A DNA stretch of 64,000 bases, from the NCBI GenBank assembly GCA_004194705.1, contig SADC01001182.1, positions 434,001 to 498,000 on the forward strand. The letters are read 5' to 3'. Positions 22,801 to 33,390 of this stretch are shown piece by piece. The notes under the pieces were generated by a model. The model was not told the DNA's origin and searched no databases. It was given only the letters and a program-made list of their open reading frames with translations. The DNA is from Ditylenchus dipsaci (Eukaryota > Nematoda > Chromadorea > Rhabditida > Anguinidae). The position numbers were made by a program, and so were the translations under genes. How positions within the stretch are numbered: position 1 is the stretch's first letter; every line of letters begins with the position of its first letter.

Positions 22801-25800
22801 CTGGTTATTCTGAGGGGCAGCCATGCCATTTTCAACAGAAATGTCTGCGAAGGTGGCTGACTCAAGAGGATTAGCGGCTAAATAAGACAAATTAGATGCG
22901 TATGCTCCAAGCGAGAATCGAGACTCTGACCACTTTTAAAACAAGTTGCTCAAAATTTAAAATATTTTTCTAGACTAAAATTGGTTCCTCAAAGTCTGAA
23001 GAAGTGTTGAATTATTTTTTATTTTTTTGTTTTTTTCGATGTTTGAGACACACATTTGCGATTGTCTACCCTGCGCCTAAGGCTTCTATCGAGTTTAAAA
23101 AATTCATGCACCAAACAGCCAAATAAAAATAGAACTGGGAAGTCGTGAAGTCGAAAAAATTGAAAAAGAGCCAAATGCGTCCACGACAATTATTTACCAG
23201 CCTTACAAAATCTTTGAAACTCACTCTTTTCGACGACATATGCTCCATCCACATCGTCTACCTCACCTTTTTTGTGACTAACTATTGTTCCATGTCTTTT
23301 CATGTCCTCGCGAACCGAGCTTACTGTGTGTTTTCCTTCAAAAAATAATTTTTTTATAAAACCAATTCAGCTGTAAGAAATTTAAAATTGGTTTACGGTT
23401 GATCCAAGCCTCAAGTCTGGGTCGCATCACAAAATGGACTAGCAGTCCGGCTATTACTCCAAAAACAAAACTGAGTACAAAGGCCAGCCAAAGTGGCACA
23501 GAGGCCAAGTGAAGGACTGAAATATGGGAGGATAATTTTTTGTGGGTTGCAAAGGTGGTAAACCAACTTTTGGATCCTTGATAGCTGACTGCAAAAGTGT
23601 TGAAGGCTATGCAGCCGAAGTAGAAGAAGGGCATGGCTCGAAGACCGCTTTTCAGTGGGTGCTTCTAGAAGGGAACAAGAGTTTAAGTCAGTGTTTAGTC
23701 AGTGTTTGGTCCGGAAAAAATCATAGTTTTTAAATTGTGCAAACAGAGACCATGATCCGTTTTTTGAGACATTGTGATGTGATTTATTTTTGGTATTTTT
23801 GATATTTTTCAATATGGCGAGTCTTTATTATGCTTTAAAGAGATAAAGCCAAATGCTCTATGCCTTTACCCATTTTAGATCCCAATTATCCCAATTAATC
23901 TTAGATATCGGTCAAACAAGCCAAAATAAATACCGTGCCACCAGGTGGGATCTAACCTTCGCACCATTTTGGCATTTCTGCCTTAGTAATCCAAGCTAAA
24001 CCACCTTATTAAAGGTTTAATTAGGGGTTTTAACTTCGTTTTAATCACTGGAGCTGGGCAAAAAAAGCTTTTTTATACGTTTTTCATTAAGAGTCTAGCT
24101 CGGAATCGGGTACGCGACGTTTCGTCCTCAGGCCGTTTCGTCTCAGGCCGTTTCGTCCTCAGCCGTTTCATCCTCAAGCCGTTTCGTCCTCAGTTCTTAT
24201 TATCTTACATTAATTAAAATAATCGTTCCGCCACTGAAAAACTCATGCCCAAACACCTTTTGAGAATTATTTTTCACGCAAATGTACTTTACGGAAAAGC
24301 TAGGTAGTTATCTCTCCAACTAAGTTTTCAACTAAAGGCTTTTCTACCTCGTTTTAGTCACTGGAGCTGGGCAAAAAGAATCTCTTGTTCAATAGTCTTG
24401 CTCGGAATTATGTCTAAGGTAAGTGAGTTCGCGCATCTCTAACCAACCAAGCCCCCTTCGGGGCGCAGGGGCTTGGTTGCTTGGGGTTGAGTGGCGCACA
24501 CCCACATACCTTAGACGCAAATCACTCAAAAGTGACTCTGGATGCATGAAAAAATATATGCATACCAGAGTTTCTTCATGCGGTAGGCCCAGTATTCAAA
24601 ACTATGTTCAAATCACATCTTTTAGGGTATCTGGATACTTGTTTAAGTTGATTTTTTTGTTTTCTTGCGCAAAAAATCAAGTTTTGGTTATACTTAGACA
24701 AGTACAAGTAAAACCGAGAGCTGAAAAAAAGGAACAAAAGAGAGAAGATACCTAAGGCCAAAGTTATACTTAGACAAGTACTGATACCTGGGGATTACCT
24801 TGGTACCGCCTTTCCATGGGACATAAAACTTTTTAAAGCTGGATTTACTGCAAATTTTGAACAAATTTTCGCTTGGTTTTCATTTCAAATTTTCATAATA
24901 AATTCAAGAGTGAAATGTCCTAGAGAGTGAAATGTCCTGGAGAGTGAAATGTCCCGGAGAGTGAAATGTCCGTCTCCCACTTTTTATTTCAACTTTTAAA
25001 AACTGTTAGTTCAAAATCGTGTTTTGGCATTGTGTTTTGACCCACTTTTAAAAAATTGTTCATGGGCAAGTTATAACTCAATTTGTAGCTTATCCTATTT
25101 TGGACTCTCAGATATATGAAAAAGGACTAAAAAAGGCCCAGGATACTTGTATGGAGTATTAACCAAGTTATGGTATATCTTTTTATCTTCTCTCCAATAG
25201 TTTAGCCATATTTCTGGGAGAGTTTCCATCAAAAGTGTAGTGGATTTGCCTGGCCGACCTGGTTTCCACTGTGTTCTGCATACTGCATTAACTGACTAGA
25301 AAACGCGATAAGTAGTAATTAACACTTGCTTCACTATGCACTACAATTGCTTCTGATGGTGAGAAATTGCATTTCCAAAATCATTCAAAAACTTCCGAAT
25401 TTTCGTCTAATTTTGGCACTTTTGCTTGTTTTTGGTCTCAAATCATGCACACCACCGCCTCTGCTAGTAGAGGAAATTATTACGCATGGTAAGGCGAGAG
25501 CTAATATTCTGCACTTTTGTGGAAAATATGATCTACTAGGAAAAGCTCAGATTTTGTGGAGGATGATACAGGGTAGGGCAAAAATTAGCCTGATTTCAAG
25601 AGTCTTAGCTTTTTTCTGACACACTTATTTGTTCAACTTGACCAGAAAATTTGAATTTTGTCGTTTATCTGCAATAGTTTAAAAACTTTGCAAGTGGTAC
25701 TCTATGCGATATTTTGACTACCTCAAGTGCTACACGATATATCGGCTTTGGTGGACCAAACTGATTTTTAAGATAAAAATATTACAGAATTTCTCATACA

Positions 25801-28800
25801 TACCTTTCTTAAGACCAAAATGTCAACAGCTATGTACAATAAGCCGGAAATGGTACCAGAGAGCAACGGAGATAAGAACCATGACATAACTGTAATATAA
25901 ATTTGTTGTCGTTTTTTTCCAATTTTTTCATACAATAAAACGCAATAGCTCAAAGTGAAATGCAATTTTGTTAATTTAGTGTTGATTTGTCAGCTAGGTG
26001 ATATTTGCGCCGAAGGTTATGGGCGGAGTACGCAATGTGTACTTCGTCCGAAAATGCCCAAAATCATCTCTATCTTGCTTCTTTTGGTGTTTAACGTTGA
26101 GAAAATACGTTTTTAGAATAGGGAAAGCAATTTTTGTCAAAAAAGAATTTACAAAAAAAATTTCGCCTTGGTCCCCAAGGCAAAAAATGTGTAAAAAATA
26201 GCGAACAATTTTTTTTTCAATTGGCTGAAACATTTTAAAGGGAATAAGAGCTGTATTGGGAGGGAAGGGAATAAAAGGGGCCACTTTTATTGCAGGAAGT
26301 AAAATGTAAAGGTCAAAATAAAAAAAAGTTGTTCTTTTTGGCTGCTTTACCATGTTTTTTATCACTGAAGCTCGGCAAAAAGAGACTCTATATCAGGGCT
26401 CCGAATCGTCCTTATTAATAAGATTTGTCCTTATTTTAGGACCCCAAATCTTACGAAAATAAAATGTCCTTATTAATAAGAAATGTCCTTATTTTGGCTC
26501 AGCGTCCTTATTCTGTCCTTATTTTTCAAATTGGCGCCAAAAATCAAAGAAAACACCACACATTTTCAAAATTTTCACATGCTGCGCATTTTTTGACTTG
26601 AAATTTTGCTTGTCTTCTTTTTTATTTTGTCCGTGGTGCGCAGAACAGATAAATTTATCTGAACCGATAAATTTATCTATCAGATAAAATTCAAATTATT
26701 TTTAGCTGACAGATAAAATTTATCTGCCAGATAAAATTTTATCTGACAGATAGAATTTTATCGGTCAGATAAAATTCGAGTTTTAAATAAAAATCAATAT
26801 AAAATCAAAAAACGGGTTCCACACTCGCAAATCTATAGAAATCATCAAGAATAATAATGGCTAAAAAATTTGATGGGTTTCGCCAAAAATCCTGGCTGAA
26901 AAATTTCGTAACCCATCAGCTATTTTGATCACTTTTATTCTTAAAATATTCTTTAGATTTGCAAGTGTGGAACCCATTTTTTAATTTATATTGATTTTTA
27001 TTTAAAACTCGAATTTTATCTGACCGATAAAATTTTATCTGGCAGATAAATTTTATCTGTCAGATAAAAATACTTTTAATTTCATCTGTTAGATAAATTT
27101 ATCGGTTCAGATAAATTTAGATATTAGATAAATTTATCGGTTCCGATAAATTTATCTGTTTTGCGCACTACGATTTTGTCAATTTTCTCTATTTTTTTTT
27201 GTTTTTATCGCTTTTTTTCTTACAGCTGCTGCAATGACTAATCCAAAGCGAAAGAGCCAATTCAAGCCAGAGTTCACCAAGGAGTTCAAAAGGATCCGCA
27301 AAGGCAAAGACGACTTTCACGTTTACTGTATCCCATGCAATGATGAGATCAATCTGGCTGCGATGGGCAAAACGGCAATCACAAAGCATCAAAAAAACCA
27401 GAAGCACAAGGAAAATGACAAAGCCGCCAACACAATAAGGTTTGTTTTCACTTGATTTTTTGTTGTTGCTAATTTAAATATTTTTTTCAGATCTATATCC
27501 AACTACATCCCAAGCCGAAGTGCGCCGACTGCCGTCGATGAAAAGACTGCTGCTGGTGAAGGAGCTTGGGCGTTACATGTCGCACATCACAACAAAGCGT
27601 TTGCCTCAATGGACTGTTGCTCTTCGGATGCTCTCTTTTGCACAATGTTCTCCGACTCCGAGGTGGCCAAGAAATTTGGATGTGGACAAGACAAACTCAA
27701 AGCCATTCTGACAGGTTTGGTTTATTTTTGAATTTTTAGACTTATGATGATTTCTATGTTATTATTATTTTTATTAGGTGTTCTCGCTCCATGTTCCGTC
27801 TAATGTCTGCTAAATAAACTGGGCAACCAACCTTTTTCAATCTCGACCGACGCCTCCAACCACAAAGAAATCAAATTGTTTCCACTGATTGTCAGGTGCA
27901 GATTATCTTACATTCTTATGTTTTGATTTTTTTTGTCAGATTCTTCACCGCTGCTAAGGGTGTTCAAGTCCGACTGCTCGATATGAAGAATTTGCCTTGG
28001 AAAAATAGGTATGAAACCACATTGTTTGGTTTATTTATTTATTTGAAATTATTATGATTTGATGTAAAATAAAATGTTTGAAACTGTTTCTAGGCTGTTT
28101 TGGAAAATGTCCTTATTTTTGGGGTAAAAATCTCTTTTTTTTCGAAAAAGTCCTTATTTTCAAAATTTTCTATTCGGAGCTCTGCTCTATATGCATTTTT
28201 TGACCAAGAGTACTTCTCGGGATTATGTCTAAGGTAGGGGAGTGCGCGCATCTCTAACTCTCAAGCCCCCTGCGCCCCGAAGGAGGCGTAAGGACTTGGT
28301 GGCTTGGAGTTGCACACCCACATATTTTAGACACAAATCACTCGAAAGTGACTCTGGATGCATGAAAAAGCATGTATACCAGAGTTTTTTATGCGGTACA
28401 CCCCAGTATTCAAAACTATGTTTAACATCTTCTTGTTAGTGGGCTCTTTGCAGGGTTGGCAGGGTGTGTCTTTTTAGGCCACGAAAAAGGCTACACCCTT
28501 TTTGCGGAATTTGCATAAAATGACACATTGCTTCGAATTGTAATATACGTTTTCAAGACTTCAATAAAAGGGTAAGGAAGATGTCTTTCAACCGGTATTT
28601 AGAAACATCAGATGCGCTCATAAAATATTAGAAAAAACAAGCGATAAAAAGAAAAAAACGTCTTTTTAAAAAAGCCACACCGGGACCGAAAAAGCCACAC
28701 CTTGCCAACCCTGGCCTTTTGTGATTAGTGGCCCCCTTTTATTTCCTACCCCACCCCTCCCCCATACAGCCCTTATTCCTTTTAAAAATGTTTTGGCGCC

Positions 28801-30329
28801 AATTTAAAACACATTTGTCTGATATTTTTCACATCTTTTGCATTGGGGACCAAGGCGAATTTTTTGACAAAATCTGCTTTTCCAATCCTAAAACCCGCTT
28901 TCTTATCGTTAAACACTAAAAGAAGCAAGATGGAGAAGAGCAAGATGCAGAGGTCAAAGTTATTTGCCAAAAACGACATTTGCGCCACCGATTACTTTTA
29001 TATCTCACTTTTTCATTTCTATTTCGGTTTCTTGTTGTATAAACGATCGAATTAGATTGCGTTTGGTCAGAAATGCATGTCATTTCGACAAAAAACATAA
29101 CAACGAGAAACAGAAGACAAAATCGATGGCAATGAGGAAATCGATGGCGCAAATGTCGTTTTGGCAGAACACACGTTTGGCAAATAACTTTTGGCGCAAA
29201 TGTCACCTAGCCGATTTGTCTATTCTCTGATGTTGGAAAAAATGAGTATTTGCCCACCAATTCTCAATATTTCAGACCATCGAATGCCTGCGAATCCCTT
29301 CAAGCACATGGAAAATCCAACTGTGGCTCCAACCACACTTTGGGTGGTTGAGACTGGTAGTTCAGCAAAGGTGGCTATCATTAACCACAGGGAACAGCCT
29401 GCAATTTTATGTGGACACGGTGAAACTGCTCAAGTTCGGTTCCCACTTCCAACATGCACAATTTTTAACCTACTCTATTTTTAAGTGCTGTTTTCTGGTT
29501 TTTTTTGACAACTAGTGATAAGGAAAAGCATCATTGAGATCAAACTCTAATACCGTATTTCCTGTAATAAGGCGGCATGCCGCCTTATTTTTCAAACACC
29601 TGAAAATCCGAAAAATTTGAAATCAATCTCGAGATTTTTGGGTGCTCAACCAAAATCTAACAATTAGAATCGGTAGAGCTCGTGGGAGTTAAGAAAATGC
29701 ATCAAACAGATAACCAAAATATTTACTCTGCTTCGAGATATAGACCCTCGAAGTTGGGCTGCCGCCTTATTAGAGGGTGCCGCCTTACTACAGGAAATAC
29801 GGTAGTTTGTCTGATTTTACCCAAACTCACAAATGCCTACCTCCAAGTATAGCCACTTGTCCCAAAAACAAGGCTTTAGGTTCACTAGCATAAACCTCTA
29901 TGTCGACCACTCCTTTGCGCATCGTGTCCGTCACATTATAGCCTGAACAATCATACCATAAAAGACCCAACCGTCTCCTAACTCAAATACCCACCCACTA
30001 AAATAGCCCCCAAAGTCTCAAAAATGGTGGCCAGGATATAAGCCATTTTCAAGCTCAGCACTTTGGAACCAACCGAAGTGCCGAAGGCGTTGCTCACATC
30101 GTTGGCGCCCATGCCAAAGCCTAGCGCAAATGCTAGAACAGCCGATAGAATCAAAGCCCATAACAGAGAGTGCTGGAATTAGGCTATGGGTAAAAGGTGA
30201 AAAAATTGGGGAATGGATTGAGCTTTTTTATAGTTTTACCTGGAATTCAGCTAGAATTGTGGGGGAAACGGTGGTTGTGATGGAGGCGACCACATTTTCC
30301 AAGAATACAAATGGGCCTGCTGAGTTCAT
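19894..30329 (-). CDS. PiT-family Na+/phosphate symporter (SLC20-like)
   Basis: Sodium-driven inorganic phosphate importer of the plasma membrane. Exons in transcript order: 30329-30240, 30172-29995, 29942-29841, 29398-29258, 25889-25804, 23664-23397, 23335-23198, 22877-22720, 22610-22475, 20406-20221, 20177-20093, 20046-19894; about 573 residues. The start [14 protein letters not shown] precedes the first repeat [53 protein letters not shown] and [16 protein letters not shown] follow. A long loop ([12 protein letters not shown] ... [10 protein letters not shown]) precedes the second signature, [15 protein letters not shown], then [19 protein letters not shown] and the C terminus [10 protein letters not shown]. 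Both GANDV and both P-V/I-S-T-T repeats, essential in PiT carriers, are intact. Exon lengths sum to 1721, one base short of a whole frame; the slip is at the junction 22720/22610, so a splice error of mine or a one-base indel there. SLC20A1 versus A2 cannot be told. Confidence 0.93.
20520..21300. mobile_element. Long palindromic MITE in PiT intron 10
   Basis: Arms of about 350 bases: GGAATTTTTCGATCCTCAGT, GATCAAAATTTCGAAATAAT, CAGTTTTGTAACTGCTTCAG and GTGGACATGATATTAT are repeated as complements on the far side. The centre holds CTACATTTGAGCATAAAGTT, a motif shared with palindromes at 30470 and 54681. C/G runs mark the outer edges. Confidence 0.8.
21411..22180. mobile_element. Foldback-like element, GGACATTTCACTC arrays
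   Basis: Target duplication GAGCATGC (21403-21410, 22181-22188). Ends CGGGACACGGACTTTTCAC and the complement of GGGTACGCGACATTTCAC. Inverted arrays of ACATTTCACTCTCTGGG units (21420-21535 and 22105-22172). The centre is a GGTAGTAGTACCCAGG degenerate repeat (21640-21960). Non-coding. Confidence 0.78.
22190..22474. other. PiT intron 9 remainder
   Basis: AT-rich intron between the foldback-like element and exon 9; short TTCGAAC-like repeats. Nothing else seen. Confidence 0.4.
23670..24360. other. PiT intron 5, first part (low-copy plus minisatellite)
   Basis: Mostly AT-rich. Contains five tandem CCGTTTCGTCCTCAGG units (24112-24197) without a visible inverted partner; it may be half of a foldback-like end. 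A tRNA-like ATCTAACCTTCGCACCATTT patch (about 23950) is too weak to call. Confidence 0.45.
24360..24610. repeat. Copy of the CTAAGGTAAGTGAGT hairpin repeat
   Basis: GTCTAAGGTAAGTGAGTTCG, then CAACCAAGCCCC, a loop, GGGGCTTGGTTGCTTGGGGT and CACATACCTTAGAC: a palindrome of about 110 bases, followed by GACTCTGGATGCATGAAAAA and CATACCAGAGTTTCTTCATG, a second small hairpin. Same family as 11460-11600, 28200-28440 and 62140-62370. Confidence 0.8.
24905..24977 (+). repeat. Solo GAGTGAAATGTCC minisatellite
   Basis: Four tandem AGAGTGAAATGTCCTGG-type units, the same unit as the arrays of the element at 21411-22180, but with no inverted partner nearby. Probably a deletion remnant of a sister element. 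Confidence 0.75.
25195..25300 (+). pseudogene. Duplicated exon-like fragment, unknown gene
   Basis: About 95 bases are closely similar to the complement of 37735-37830. Both follow an AG and read CCATA..TCTGG..., TTTCCATCAAAAG and CTGGTTTCCACTGTGTTCTG. The translated core is FPSK ... [12 protein letters not shown]; this copy has a stop inside. I do not recognise the protein. Confidence 0.45.
25300..25800. other. Intron sequence, no gene called
   Basis: A 97-residue plus-strand open frame (25326-25619) has no recognisable domain and lies inside PiT intron 4-5 territory; I regard it as chance. The rest is AT-rich. Confidence 0.4.
26634..27172. mobile_element. Palindrome of GATAAATTTATC repeats
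   Basis: GTGCGCAGAACAGATAAATT at the left and its complement at the right; arms of about 200 bases composed of CAGATAAAATTTATCTGYC and flanking unique text such as GAACCCATTTTTTAATTTA. Nested within the hAT element, just upstream of its first coding exon. Confidence 0.8.
27234..28008 (+). pseudogene. hAT-like transposase, N-terminal half
   Basis: Four exons: 27234-27440, 27491-27714, 27778-27895 and 27940-28008, with GT-AG introns of about 45-65 bases. Exon 1 has a BED/TTF-like finger ([20 protein letters not shown], then KHQKNQKH). Exon 2 carries [20 protein letters not shown], the block seen in a widespread group of animal hAT-like genes. Exon 3 reads GVLAPCSV, a TAA, then [20 protein letters not shown]; exon 4 [16 protein letters not shown]. 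The in-frame TAA and loss of everything downstream (no RW motif, no dimerisation domain) mean it is a truncated passenger of the element. Confidence 0.8.
28200..28440. repeat. Right part of the interrupted hairpin repeat
   Basis: Continues the repeat that the hAT element at 26394-28184 split: GATTATGTCTAAGGTAGGGG, a CCCCCTGCGCCCCGAAGG stem, then CACTCGAAAGTGACTCTGGA. Left part: about 26340-26393. Confidence 0.75.
28451..28713. mobile_element. hAT MITE, CAGGGTTGGCAGGGTG ends
   Basis: Inverted CAGGGTTGGCAGGGTGTG / CACACCTTGCCAACCCTG. Flanks GCTCTTTG and GCCTTTTG agree at six of eight positions, so an old insertion. Non-coding. Confidence 0.7.
28720..29245. repeat. Dispersed repeats in PiT intron 4
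   Basis: CTCCCCCATACAGCCCTTATT family at the left, inverted AAACGACATTTGCGCCA / GGCGCAAATGTCGTTT and GGCGCAAATGTCACCTAGCC tracts at 28970-29210. Matching GTGATATTTGCGCCGAAGG at about 25998 suggests a second end of the same family. No gene. Confidence 0.55.
29551..29804. mobile_element. TA-flanked MITE, TACCGTATTTCC family
   Basis: TACCGTATTTCCTGTAATAA and its complement TACAGGAAATACGGTA, with internal GCCGCCTTATTAGAGGGT. Lies in PiT intron 3. Sister copies at 1718 and 33562. Confidence 0.8.
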
Positions 30330-30470
30330 GGCTCATGCACTGAAAACAGGGGTCTATAGTCAGTAGAGCATTGACCCAAACTATAAATACGTTCGGAATA
30401 ATTTTATTGGCATTGTATTTTCGACCCACGTTTGAAAACTTTTTTAAAGCAAATTACCACTCAATTTTGT
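30330..30470. promoter_or_regulatory. Presumed upstream region of PiT
   Basis: About 140 bases between the PiT start codon and the first MITE. No TATA-like or initiator element is convincing. Inferred only from position. Confidence 0.25.
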
Positions 30471-30946
30471 GGCTCTACCCCATTTGCGCCCAAATTGTAT
30501 GAGCCAAAAATCGTTATAGCCAAAACCGTTACAGTTTTAATTAATTAGCTTGCTACATATGGTTTTTCTAAGTGATTTCATGGATATTCTCATTCACAAG
30601 TTAATACTCAAATTGATGCTAGATAGAAGGGCTACATTTTGAGCATAAGATTGTAAATGACCATATTTACAAAATTTACTAAAAACCCCTAAATTTCCGG
30701 AATCCTGGACTTTTTTGAGAACTTTTTGTGTTTTTAGTAAACTTTGCAAATATGGTCATTTACAACTTTATGCTCAAAATGTAGCCCTTTTCTCTGGCCT
30801 CAATTCTAGTATAAACTTCTAAATGAGAATATCCATGAAATCACTCAGAAAAACCATATGTAGCAAGCTAATTAATTAAAACTGTAACGGTTTTGGCTAT
30901 AATGATTTTTGGCGTAAACACTTTGGGCGCAAATGGGGTAGAGCCC
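30470..30946. mobile_element. Palindromic MITE, GGCTCTACCCCATTTGCG ends
   Basis: Arms of about 220 bases (GGCTCTACCCCATTTGCG, AAACCGTTACAGTTTTAATT, TAGCTTGCTACATATGGTTT) and their complements. The centre holds CTACATTTTGAGCATAAGAT. Flanks are AATTTTGT and AATTTGT; a related uninterrupted site AATTTTGTAGCCAGTAAGAT is at about 36320. Confidence 0.8.
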
Positions 30947-30949
30947 AAT

Positions 30950-31840
30950 TTGTAGTCAGTGAAATGAGCTCTCAAGTAAGTGGTAACTTCCTTGAGAGAA
31001 GTCTTTAAAAAAGGGCAGAGACCGATTGAGACAATTCAGATTCAGACAAAATCCTTCCCAATAATCAGCAAATATTAGCCGAAAAATGCCAATGATTTTG
31101 TCTCAATTCGAATCGTCTCAATCGGTCGTTACCCAAAAAATGTGTCGAAAACACATTGCCCAGAACAAAATTTTTGAATTTAGGGTGGGAGATTGCATTT
31201 ACGAAAGAATATACGGCCGGAGTACGGTATAAGAACTCCTCCCAAAATCGGTTTTAACCACTTTTTCGTGTGTTTTAGCATCTTTAACGTACAGAAAACA
31301 TGTTTTTAGGTGGCGGAAGACCATTTGCGGAATTTTTTTTTGAAAATTTTGACTTTTTGCCTTGAGGGACCACGGTAAACCATGGTTTTCAGGGTATTCT
31401 ACCCTGTTTTTGTCATTGGAGCTGGGCAAAAAAGAGTCTCTAGAGGCATTTATTATCAAGAGTATTTCTCGGAATCATCTCTAAGGTAAGAGAGTGTGCG
31501 CATCTCAACTGCAAGCCCCCTGGTGGGGAGAGCACCCCCTGGGGGGAGGGCATTTCGAAAAAACACCAAATCAGAACTAAAAAGGGACCAGGTCCAGGCA
31601 CACATTTATAAAGTCAAAATTTTAGTCAAAATTTTCAAAAAAAAAAATTTCCCGGAAATGGTTTTCCGCCACCTAAAAACATGTTTTTTGTACGTTAAAG
31701 ATGCCAAAACACACGAAAAAGTGGTTAAAACCGGTTTTTGGGAGGAGTTTTTATACCGTAGTTTAGCCGAATATACTAGGGCTGTGAAATGGGGGAAACC
31801 CTTTTTCCGCCGCAAAAAGATTTTTTTATGGTCATTACGA
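30950..31840. repeat. Inverted repeats and dispersed hairpin repeat
   Basis: 31020-31140 has a small inverted repeat (GACCGATTGAGACAATTC ... CGAATCGTCTCAATCGGTC). 31230-31350 and 31640-31760 are arms of a larger one sharing CATCTTTAACGTACAGAAAA and CCGGTTTTAACCACTTTTTC. Between them is a copy of the CTAAGGTAAGAGAGT hairpin family. Confidence 0.65.
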
Positions 31841-32445
31841 AAAAGTGCTAAGAAAATGTGAAAAAGTGCCAAGTTTTCTTGGCATTCTTGGCAGAGGCTT
31901 GAATCTGTTAAAAAAAATTTTAATTCTAATGCCATCAGGTAGTCCTGCGATTCTGGTTTCTAAAGAGGTACAGTCGAACTCCGATATAAGGCCACCCCTG
32001 GGGACCGGCCGAAGGTGGCCTTATATCGGGGTGGCTTTATATCGGGGGTGAACTTTGACTAATTTCTTTCTTTGCTGGCCAAAAAATTGGTCTCGAGGTG
32101 GCCTTATAGCGGGGTGGCCTTATATCGGGGTGGCCTTATATCGGAGTTCGACTGTATCAGTTGTTGCACCATTCTCGCAAAATATAGTAGTATGAAGGTA
32201 ACATATGAACCAAATTATTTTTCTGACTTCCTTCATACTGTCACTTTTTTGTGTTATATTTTGGAAGGATGATGTAGTAACCGATACCTCGTTAGAAACT
32301 AAAATCACAGGGCTACCTGATGGTGTTTAAATTTAAACAATATTAACAGATTTAAGCCTCTTCCAAGAATGCCAAGAAAACTTGGCACTTTTTCACATTT
32401 TCTCGGCACTTTTTCGTAAAAACTTGGCACTTTTTCGTAATGGCC
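31840..32445. mobile_element. Palindromic element split by a pogo-like MITE
   Basis: Arms 31840-31968 and 32275-32445 are inverted: AAAAAGTGCCAAGTTTTCTT, then GGCATTCTTGGCAGAGGCTT and CTGATGGCATTAGAAT-like text. A TA-flanked MITE occupies 31969-32156. Confidence 0.7.
31969..32156. mobile_element. pogo/Tigger-like MITE
   Basis: TACAGTCGAACTCCGATATA and its complement, TA at both tips, internal GGTGGCCTTATATCGGGG repeats. 188 bases, sister of 8602-8790 (189 bases). Confidence 0.82.
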
Positions 32446-33390
32446 ATTTTTTTATTCTTCGTGAATCTGAACCAAAGAATATAATTAGTATAATAAGCTT
32501 AGTTACCGAGATATGACCCGAGTTGAACTGTTGTCTCGTTTTTTTCTGGGCATTGAAAGTTTTTGCATTTTTTAAAATTATGTTTTGTGATCCGGAGTTC
32601 TGGCAAAATTTCAGCTGTTAAGTAAGATCATAAAAATGGGTAAAAAGTGGTTTTTGAACTCTTTAAAAAAATGAGACCGTTACTAGCTAGCAAACCTTCT
32701 AAGTAACGCCCTATAACTGACACAAAAACCAAAAATGCTAAAAAATACCTCTAGTTGCCACAGATGTGTTCCCTCTCTTTAAAAAAATTGTCAAAACTAC
32801 ATTTGGACAATGAGTAAATACACAAAATCAAAAAAATTGATTTTTTCCAATTCTAAATCAAACACGCAAAACTACCATAAATCATGCGCTAATAAAAATA
32901 CCAAAAAACTAAAAATGATTAAAAATAGGCTAGCCAACACCATTAATAATTCTTATCAGTCAGCTTTCCAAATTATTTAATAAATATCAATTGTTGGCTG
33001 AGAACACAGTTTTATCAATTCTCGGCTCTACCTTGTTAAGACACAAATTTTTAAAAACAAATGTGATTTCGAATTTATGCTGTAGCGGGGCTCTTTGGGC
33101 TTTTGTATATATTTGCATGATGAAGTCTTTTTGTTGCAGTAATTCACACTGCAAACTTGCGACTTTTCTTCGAAATTAGAACTTACCAACTGACCGTTGA
33201 ATTAGTCAAATAGCGGCCAAATGATATGCCCTGGTGCCTTGCCTGTAGTCCGCTAGTGTTTTTCTCGTGACGAGTAAAAATTAGTTTTCAACTTAGTTGT
33301 TTTTGACAAAAAAAATTACGAAAATTCTTAACATATATTTTTCAATAAATTTTAACTGAATTTTGAATTGCATATTTTAAGTCAAAATTT
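32446..33390. other. Intergenic, no gene seen
   Basis: AT-rich sequence between the PiT and CoREST genes. Short frames only (for example 32991-33179, 62 codons) with no homology that I can recognise. Confidence 0.4.

Larger units (their letters stand above)
26394..28184 (+). mobile_element. hAT element with partial transposase gene
   Basis: Ends CAGGGCTCCGAAT and ATTCGGAGCTCTG are inverted. The 8-bp target duplication CTCTATAT (26386-26393, 28185-28192) interrupts a dispersed repeat whose intact form reads CTCTATATGCATTT. TGTCCTTATT repeats lie at both ends. It contains a large palindrome (26634-27170) and the first exons of a hAT-type transposase. Confidence 0.9.

Noticed and set aside
24112..24197. 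CRISPR-like spaced repeats
   Set aside because: Units are contiguous with no spacers, and the genome is eukaryotic; a simple minisatellite.
25326..25619. 97-codon frame starting [10 protein letters not shown], possibly a secreted protein
   Set aside because: No domain, no intron context, inside a PiT intron; chance in AT-rich DNA.
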